DNA of 6,602 nt. Source: Streptomyces violaceus. Its GTDB lineage: Bacteria > Actinomycetota > Actinomycetes > Streptomycetales > Streptomycetaceae. Shown here in pieces: positions 1 through 4,735 of this stretch. The translations under genes were made by a program, and so were the position numbers. Positions within the stretch are counted from its first letter, which is position 1, and each line of letters begins with the position of its first letter. The stretch covers positions 1,624-8,225 of the forward strand of contig KL569127.1 in assembly GCA_000715635.1 (NCBI GenBank), in the 5' to 3' direction. The notes under the pieces are model-generated. The model saw only the letters and a list, made by a program, of their open reading frames with translations. It made no database searches and had not been told where the DNA came from.

Positions 1-244
1 CGGCATCACCTCCGCGCTCGCGACCGGCATCGCCGCTGCCGGCGCACTCATCGCGGATGCCGGCGGTGACGAAAACGCGATCCGCCGCTACGCCGGTCTC
101 GTCACCGGGGTCCATACCGAGTTCCTGCACGCCCGCGCGGCCTGCTACCGGGGCGAACGCCGATGGGACACGCCGTTCTGGCTCCGACGCCGCCGGCTCC
201 CGGACGACATGCTTGAGGGGAGCTCTCGGTGGCTATCCGTTTGA
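1..244 (+). CDS. C-terminal end of a LodB-like / halogenase-fold FAD-dependent oxidoreductase (5' partial)
   Basis: Only the last 80 codons are visible, read from base 2 to a TGA at 242-244; the start lies left of the window. The visible part opens with GITSALATGIAAAGA, which resembles the segment just after the GD motif in FAD monooxygenases of the tryptophan-halogenase / geranylgeranyl-reductase / LodB group. It then has a tyrosine-rich helix and the closing motif Y-x2-E-x-RW-x3-FW-x-RR. The complete flavoprotein at 3586-4701 ends in the same pattern (GILTALHTG, later EQRW and FWERR). By eye the two tails align almost without gaps over about 60 residues, with roughly 20 identities. The function is inferred from this paralogy: a flavoprotein, perhaps a second CTQ maturase. 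It could equally be a halogenase-like or other amine/phenol-modifying flavoenzyme, because no cofactor or substrate motif is inside the window. Confidence 0.72.
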   Translation, partial: GITSALATGIAAAGALIADAGGDENAIRRYAGLVTGVHTEFLHARAACYRGERRWDTPFWLRRRRLPDDMLEGSSRWLSV

Positions 245-510
245 TGGCCTCCTCGGTTCGCTCTACTTCCAAGTCGCCGATCCGGCCGAGGAGTTCGCTG
301 CCCTTCGGGCGCACGAAGTCGCTCCAACCTCAGATGGACACGACCTCTCGGAAGGTCAACTGTCCAGAACACCACGCTCAATGGAGGCCGGGCAGGTCAC
401 GGGGCGGTCGATCCAGCGTGCGCGGCAGGGACACCAGCCCCACAAGGCCTGCGCACAACTGGGCGAGGCCGCGCGCCCCCCATACGCCGGAGCACTACGC
501 CGAACGAGCG

Positions 511-540
511 ACTTAGGCATATTTTCTGCGGTCTTGTTCC
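511..540 (+). promoter_or_regulatory. Possible promoter region of the oxidase operon
   Basis: An AT-rich patch (TTAGGCATATTTTCTG) stands out in otherwise GC-rich DNA just upstream of the oxidase gene. TAGGCA (514-519) or CATATT (518-523) could serve as a -10 element. No convincing -35 hexamer of the TTGACA type lies at the right spacing. The call rests only on composition and position. Confidence 0.25.
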
Positions 541-581
541 ACCTATGAGCAGGGAACGAACGCCGAATCAGCCAGACCAGT

Positions 582-586
582 GGGAG
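582..586 (+). promoter_or_regulatory. Ribosome binding site deciding the oxidase start
   Basis: GGGAG lies nine bases upstream of the ATG at 596, a good Shine-Dalgarno match and distance. The in-frame ATG at 545, which would add 17 residues, is preceded by a pyrimidine-rich stretch (TCTTGTTCCACCT) with no such match. This favours 596 as the start, although 545 stays possible. Confidence 0.5.
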
Positions 587-595
587 AGCGCGCCC

Positions 596-3589
596 ATGAC
601 CGGGACAGCCGACCAGCACCAGAACTCCTCGCAGCCCCAGGCCGACTGCGCGGCCGAGCCGATCGCCGGCATCGTGGCCGAATTCGTGGACAAACGTATG
701 GGGCAGCGGATCTCCCAGGGCCAGGACCCGGTGCTGCGGCCGGTCTTCGTCAAGTACCACGGCACCGCCCGGGGGGTGCTCACGGTCGCCCCCGATCTGC
801 CGCCGGACCTGTGTATCGGATTCCTCAAGGCCGCCCGGGACCAGCAGGGCGGTCTGACCGCCTGGGTTCGTTTCTCCAGCGACATCCTGCCGGACCGTCC
901 GGACTTCCGCCGGACCCTCGGTCTGGGTATCAAGCTGTTCGGCGTTCCCGGGCCGAAGCTGCTGGAGGACGAGGGCCAGACGGACACGCAGGATCTCATT
1001 CTGCAGAACCATGACGTGTTCTTCGTCGACACCGCCCGGGACATGTGCGAGTTCCAGCAGGACCCGGTCGCGTACCAGAACGCCCATCCGGAGACCCGCA
1101 GCATTCTGCAAGCCATGCGCAAGCCCGAGGAGAGCACGCTGACGGCAAGGTACTGGGGCGTGCTGCCGTACGCGTTCGGGGCCGACCGCCATGTGAAGTA
1201 CGTGCTCGCGCCGGTCTCCTGCCCGCCCGGTGACCCGCAGGCGGCGCCCCCGGACGAGGACCCCTCCTTCATGCGGGGAGATCTGCGGCACCGGCTGGCC
1301 GCGGGCGAGGCAGCCTTCGACCTGATGGTGCAGTTCCGCACGGACCCGGACCGGATGCCCCTGGACCGTGCCACCGTGCGCTGGGAGGAGTCGCTGAGCG
1401 CGCCGGTCCGCGTGGCACGACTGACCCTGCATCAGCAGGATGTCCGGGCGCGCGGTCAGGACGCCTACGGCGAGAACCTGGCCTACAACCCCTGGCACTG
1501 CCTGGCCGAGCACCGGCCGGTCGGCAGCGTGGCCGACGCCCGCAAGGTCGTGTACCGGGCGTCGGCCGCACGACGCCGCGACGCAAACGGCGTTCCGGTC
1601 GCGGAACCGGGTCCCGCACGGCCGCCGTCCACCGAACCCCACGGGCGGGACACCCGGATCGTGCGGGCCGCGATCCATCCCGCCATCGGAGTGGCGCGGG
1701 TCGGGGACAGCGCGGACGAGTTCTTCCTCGCGCCGGAGGTGGACGCCCCTCCCCCGCTGCCCACCGGCTCGTACAAGGACGCGAGCGGGGCCCTGAAGCG
1801 GCAGGCGGCACGCTTCCGCGTCTACGGCTACAACGCCGCCGGGGAACCGGTCGCCGAGCTGACCGCGGACAACGCGGACATCCGGTGGACCGTGCATGTG
1901 GCCAACAAGAAGGCCGCCTGGTACCAGTTCCAGCTGGCCCTGGACATTCCCGAAGCCACGGCCGCGCCCGCCACCACGCCGCGCAACCCCAAGGTGCCGC
2001 CCGCGGAGCGCGGCCGGCTGGTCATCGACCCCGGTCCGCGCTCGGTCCGCGGCCGGGACCGTGCGGGCCGGCCCGAGTACCGGTTCGACACGGGCTGCTT
2101 CCTCGGCAGGCCCGTCCATCTGGGTGAGGTGCGCACCGACGGCGCCGGCCGGCTGCTCTTCCTCGGCGGGCACGGCGTCTCGGCCTCGGTGGACCACGCT
2201 CAGGCCACGCACTTCGCCAACAACGACGGCTGGCACGACGACGTCTCCGACGGCCCGGTGAGCGCGCGGGTGCGCGTCGACGGCCGTCCCGTCCCCGTCG
2301 AACCGGCCTGGGTGGTGGTGGCGCCGCCGAACTTCGCGCCGGAGCTGAAGTCCGTGCGCACGATGTACGACCTGATGCGTGACGTCTTCGTGTCGGCCGG
2401 CACCCTGCCACCGCCGGACAAGGTCTCCTTCACCCGTGATGTCCTGCCGATCCTGCGGCGCCTGTGCGACCTCCAGTGGGTCAATCGCGGCATCGCCGCG
2501 CTGTTCGGGCACAGCGGGCGGGAGCACTTCCTGGCCCCCGGGCGGCTCGCCAGGCTGGCCGACCCCGGCCCGCGCAACGCGGAGCTGCGACAGCAGATCT
2601 GGGCCACGATGCGGGACCTCGACCGCGACGGGCTCTCGCCCGTGCCCTGGCCGCCGCTCTACGGCGACACCATGAGCGTGCGGCCGGCCTACGCGCGACA
2701 GCATCTGACACTGACCCCGTTGCAGTACCGTTCGCTGGCCCGGTGGGCCGCAGGGGACTTCGATGCCGACCACGACCCTTCGGCGGTGCCGCCCGAGACC
2801 CTCGACGCGGTGCCCCTGAGAGAGCGGCCGGGCACGCTCGACCGCGCGGCCCTGTCGTTCTGTGTGGCCGACGCGTTCCACCCGGGGTGCGAACTGTCCT
2901 GGCCGATGCGCCACAGCACCCTGTACGCGGCACCGTTCCGGGTACGGCACCGCGATCCCGGAACGCCCGAGCCCGATTACGGCGCGGTGCTGACGCCGCA
3001 GACGGCGCTCGGCGCCGGCGGTCCGCTGTACGCGCAGGGGCCGGGCGATCTCACGCGCTGGATGGCAGTGCCCTGGCAGACCGACACCGCCCGCTGCCGC
3101 TCCGGCTACTACCTCGGGTACGGCCCGCGCTACGACCCCTACCTGCCCACCTTCTGGCCCGCCCGCGTCCCCAACCACGTCCTCACGGAGCAGGACTACG
3201 AGGAGGCGATCGATCCCGGCAGCCCGGCGGAGGAACGCCGGACCGCCTTCGAGCGCCGGGCCGTGTGGGACAGGTGGCTGCCTCCGGACCGCATCGAGCA
3301 GATGAACGCCATGGTCAAGGACTTCGGCAAACTCGGCCTCGTCGAACGGCGCACGGGCGCCGCCGACGATCCGGAGCTGCCCACGACGATGTTCGTGGAG
3401 TCCGCGGTGAGCTTCCATCCGGAGCAGCCGCCGCCCGCTCTGCGGAATCTGCGGTGCCTGCATGTGCCGGAAGCGGCGGACTCGGGCGACGGCGTCCTGG
3501 CCGCGGCCCTCGCCCGTACGGACGTACCCGAAGAGCAGGTGATGGCGGGTTACTTCGAGAAGGTCGAGCGCTTCCCGGACGAGCGGTGA
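596..3589 (+). CDS. Catalase-like heme domain fused to a LodA-like CTQ-dependent amine/amino-acid oxidase
   Basis: The protein has 997 residues from ATG 596 (1014 from ATG 545) and no signal peptide or membrane segment. Residues about 20-325 form a catalase-like domain of the y4iL type. KYHGTARG carries the likely catalytic His55, RFSSD is at 92-96, QNHDVFF has the likely distal Asn138, and NPWH (298-301) plus EHRPVGS precede a candidate region for the heme-ligand Tyr (Y320 in RKVVY). A Pro/Ala/Arg-rich linker follows (about 321-354). From about 355 the sequence is LodA-like: IHPAIGVARVGDS, NKKAAWYQF (437-445), CVADAFHPGCE (756-766), WMAVPWQTD (822-830) and FWPARVPN (853-860). LodA enzymes oxidise amino acids (lysine epsilon-amine, or glycine in GoxA), giving ammonia and H2O2, with CTQ made from a Cys and a Trp. 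Here the Trp is probably W827 and the Cys C756 or C765. The substrate cannot be read from sequence. The downstream LodB-like gene is translationally coupled, supporting a CTQ enzyme. Confidence 0.88.
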   Translation: MTGTADQHQNSSQPQADCAAEPIAGIVAEFVDKRMGQRISQGQDPVLRPVFVKYHGTARGVLTVAPDLPPDLCIGFLKAARDQQGGLTAWVRFSSDILPDRPDFRRTLGLGIKLFGVPGPKLLEDEGQTDTQDLILQNHDVFFVDTARDMCEFQQDPVAYQNAHPETRSILQAMRKPEESTLTARYWGVLPYAFGADRHVKYVLAPVSCPPGDPQAAPPDEDPSFMRGDLRHRLAAGEAAFDLMVQFRTDPDRMPLDRATVRWEESLSAPVRVARLTLHQQDVRARGQDAYGENLAYNPWHCLAEHRPVGSVADARKVVYRASAARRRDANGVPVAEPGPARPPSTEPHGRDTRIVRAAIHPAIGVARVGDSADEFFLAPEVDAPPPLPTGSYKDASGALKRQAARFRVYGYNAAGEPVAELTADNADIRWTVHVANKKAAWYQFQLALDIPEATAAPATTPRNPKVPPAERGRLVIDPGPRSVRGRDRAGRPEYRFDTGCFLGRPVHLGEVRTDGAGRLLFLGGHGVSASVDHAQATHFANNDGWHDDVSDGPVSARVRVDGRPVPVEPAWVVVAPPNFAPELKSVRTMYDLMRDVFVSAGTLPPPDKVSFTRDVLPILRRLCDLQWVNRGIAALFGHSGREHFLAPGRLARLADPGPRNAELRQQIWATMRDLDRDGLSPVPWPPLYGDTMSVRPAYARQHLTLTPLQYRSLARWAAGDFDADHDPSAVPPETLDAVPLRERPGTLDRAALSFCVADAFHPGCELSWPMRHSTLYAAPFRVRHRDPGTPEPDYGAVLTPQTALGAGGPLYAQGPGDLTRWMAVPWQTDTARCRSGYYLGYGPRYDPYLPTFWPARVPNHVLTEQDYEEAIDPGSPAEERRTAFERRAVWDRWLPPDRIEQMNAMVKDFGKLGLVERRTGAADDPELPTTMFVESAVSFHPEQPPPALRNLRCLHVPEAADSGDGVLAAALARTDVPEEQVMAGYFEKVERFPDER
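3586..3589 (+). other. GTGA start/stop overlap joining oxidase and maturase genes
   Basis: The GTG start of the flavoprotein overlaps the TGA stop of the oxidase gene in the four bases GTGA. Such overlaps usually mean one transcript and coupled translation, so the two products are probably made in fixed proportion. Only a weak Shine-Dalgarno-like GGACGAG (3577-3583) precedes the GTG, which also fits coupling by terminating ribosomes. Confidence 0.8.
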
Positions 3590-4701
3590 CCTTCGAGGTG
3601 GTCGTGGCCGGAGGCGGTCCGGCGGGCGCCGTCGCGGCGCTGGTCCTGGCGCGGGCCGGCCGTCGCGTCCTGCTCGTCGACCGGGGCGCGCACGGTCCTC
3701 GGCCCTCCTTGTCCCGGATCGGCGAGACCCTCCTGCCGGCGGCCCGGCCGCTGCTGCACGATCTGGGTCTGTGGGACGAGTTCGCCGCGGGGCCTCACCT
3801 GCGATGCGTGGGGACCTACGCCTCCTGGGGATCGGAGACCCTCCACGGCCGCAGCCACCTCCACGACCCGCACGGGCACGGCTGGCATCTGGACCGGAGC
3901 GGGTTCGACGCGTTTCTGCGCGGCGCCGCCGAGTCCGCAGGCGCCGAACTGCGCCGGGCCGAGGCCGTGCCGCCGCCCCGTCCCCCGGACGCCGGCGACC
4001 AGGGCGTACTGCTCCGCGAAGGCGGCCGACTCCAAGAGGTGCGCTGCGACTGGGCCGTGGACGCCACCGGTCGCCGCGCCGTGATCGGCCGCCGGCGGGG
4101 CTGGCGCCGCAAGCAGGACCGGCTCGTCGCCGTGTACGCGTTGTTCGGGCGGCGGCTCCCCGGCCGGCGCACCGAGGACACCGAGCTCCGCACGCTCGTC
4201 GAGGCGGTCCCCGACGGCTGGTGGTACACGGCCCGGGTTCCGGCCGGACGGCTGGTCGCACACCTCACCGACACCGACCTGGCTCACTCCGCCCTGCGCA
4301 CCGCCGAGGGCTTCCTCGGCGCGATCGGGGACACCCGTCACGTCCGTACCCGCCTCGACGCCTACGACCCGGCCCGTGCCCCGGCGCCACGCTGGACCGC
4401 GGCCCACGGGCTGCGTCTGCGCCCGGCGGCGGGCCCCGGATGGATCGCCGCCGGAGACGCCGCCCTCGCCTTCGACCCGCTCTCCTCCCAGGGCATCCTC
4501 ACCGCCCTGCACACCGGAGCCCGCGCCGGCCGGACCGTCGACCTGTGCCTGTCCGGCGAGACGGCCGCCCTCGACGACTACACCCTGTTCCTGGATCGGA
4601 TCACGGACGCCTACGAGCGGCATCACGCCGAGACCTACGGCCAGGAGCAGCGCTGGCCGGGGCACACGTTCTGGGAACGCCGCTCACCCGCGACGGCCTG
4701 A
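3586..4701 (+). CDS. LodB-like FAD-dependent oxidoreductase, probable CTQ-cofactor maturase
   Basis: This 371-residue cytoplasmic flavoprotein is complete. The N-terminal FAD-binding fold is clear: VVVAGGGPAGAVAALVLARA (5-24) is the GxGxxG loop, and LLVDR ends the second strand. It continues with GETLLPAARPLL (46-57), the WHLDR segment (100-104), DATGRR (159-164), GWWY (211-214), the second flavin motif GWIAAGDAALAFDPLSSQG (285-303), and the closing FWERR (362-366). This order fits the halogenase-like flavoproteins that include LodB of Marinomonas mediterranea. The WxWxIP motif of true tryptophan halogenases is absent; GWWYTARVP stands in that area. Family knowledge says LodB acts on the precursor LodA to generate CTQ, and the immediate overlap with the LodA-like gene makes this the likely partner. 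A separate hydroxylase role is a less likely alternative. Frame and start are well supported: GTG 3586 directly begins the Rossmann strand. Confidence 0.87.
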   Translation: MTFEVVVAGGGPAGAVAALVLARAGRRVLLVDRGAHGPRPSLSRIGETLLPAARPLLHDLGLWDEFAAGPHLRCVGTYASWGSETLHGRSHLHDPHGHGWHLDRSGFDAFLRGAAESAGAELRRAEAVPPPRPPDAGDQGVLLREGGRLQEVRCDWAVDATGRRAVIGRRRGWRRKQDRLVAVYALFGRRLPGRRTEDTELRTLVEAVPDGWWYTARVPAGRLVAHLTDTDLAHSALRTAEGFLGAIGDTRHVRTRLDAYDPARAPAPRWTAAHGLRLRPAAGPGWIAAGDAALAFDPLSSQGILTALHTGARAGRTVDLCLSGETAALDDYTLFLDRITDAYERHHAETYGQEQRWPGHTFWERRSPATA

Positions 4702-4706
4702 GGCCG
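4694..4706. terminator. Small hairpin over the flavoprotein stop, possible weak terminator
   Basis: CGGCC-TGA-GGCCG forms a perfect five-base stem with a three-base loop that includes the stop codon of the flavoprotein gene. It lies in the 21-base gap region between two convergent genes, where a bidirectional terminator would be expected. The stem is short and no T-run follows, so the role is uncertain. Confidence 0.25.
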
Positions 4707-4710
4707 CCTG

Positions 4711-4735
4711 CATGACTTCGCTCTACATGACTTCG
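4711..4735. repeat. Short direct repeat at the phosphatase stop codon
   Basis: CATGACTTCG occurs at 4711-4720 and again at 4726-4735. The second copy contains the last codons of the minus-strand phosphatase gene. On that strand the sequence reads a GAAGTCATG tail, then TAG, then a near repeat of the tail beyond the stop. This looks like a small tandem duplication at the 3' end of the gene; it may be chance. Confidence 0.4.

Larger units (their letters stand above)
245..595. other. Intergenic region with no convincing gene; possible gene remnants
   Basis: This 350-base gap separates the partial flavoprotein from the oxidase gene. Third-position bias is weak and no frame gives a protein I recognise. 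Two short stretches look coding but go nowhere. On the minus strand, about 230-331 reads as a charged helical peptide containing ELLGRIGDLEVERTEEAIKR, preceded in frame by a stop. On the plus strand, 255-323 reads LYFQVADPAEEFAALRAHEV, which resembles a piece of a glyoxalase/VOC-type protein. They occupy the same bases, so at most one is real; either could be decayed coding DNA. The right-hand end (about 511-540) turns AT-rich, as expected of a promoter. I see no tRNA, clear terminator or insertion-sequence end here. Confidence 0.5.

Noticed and set aside
229..516. Small plus-strand gene of 95 codons
   Set aside because: It has a good ribosome binding site, but composition and codon bias are not protein-like and no family is recognisable; kept only as a finding.
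545..595. ATG 545 as the start of the oxidase
   Set aside because: No Shine-Dalgarno precedes it, whereas ATG 596 has GGGAG at nine bases; the extra 17 residues add no domain. Not excluded.
2464..3585. Upstream extension of the flavoprotein frame (open from 2464)
   Set aside because: The sequence before 3586 in this frame is Arg/Ala/Pro-rich shadow of the oxidase gene, while the Rossmann strand of the flavoprotein begins right after the GTG at 3586.
356..4261. A 1301-codon open frame on the minus strand
   Set aside because: It lies opposite the oxidase and flavoprotein genes, is extremely Arg/Gly/Pro-rich and has no domain I recognise; it is a typical antisense shadow of GC-rich coding DNA.
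3586..4701. Tryptophan halogenase
   Set aside because: The fold is related, but the WxWxIP motif is missing and the gene overlaps a LodA-like oxidase, which points to a LodB-type role.
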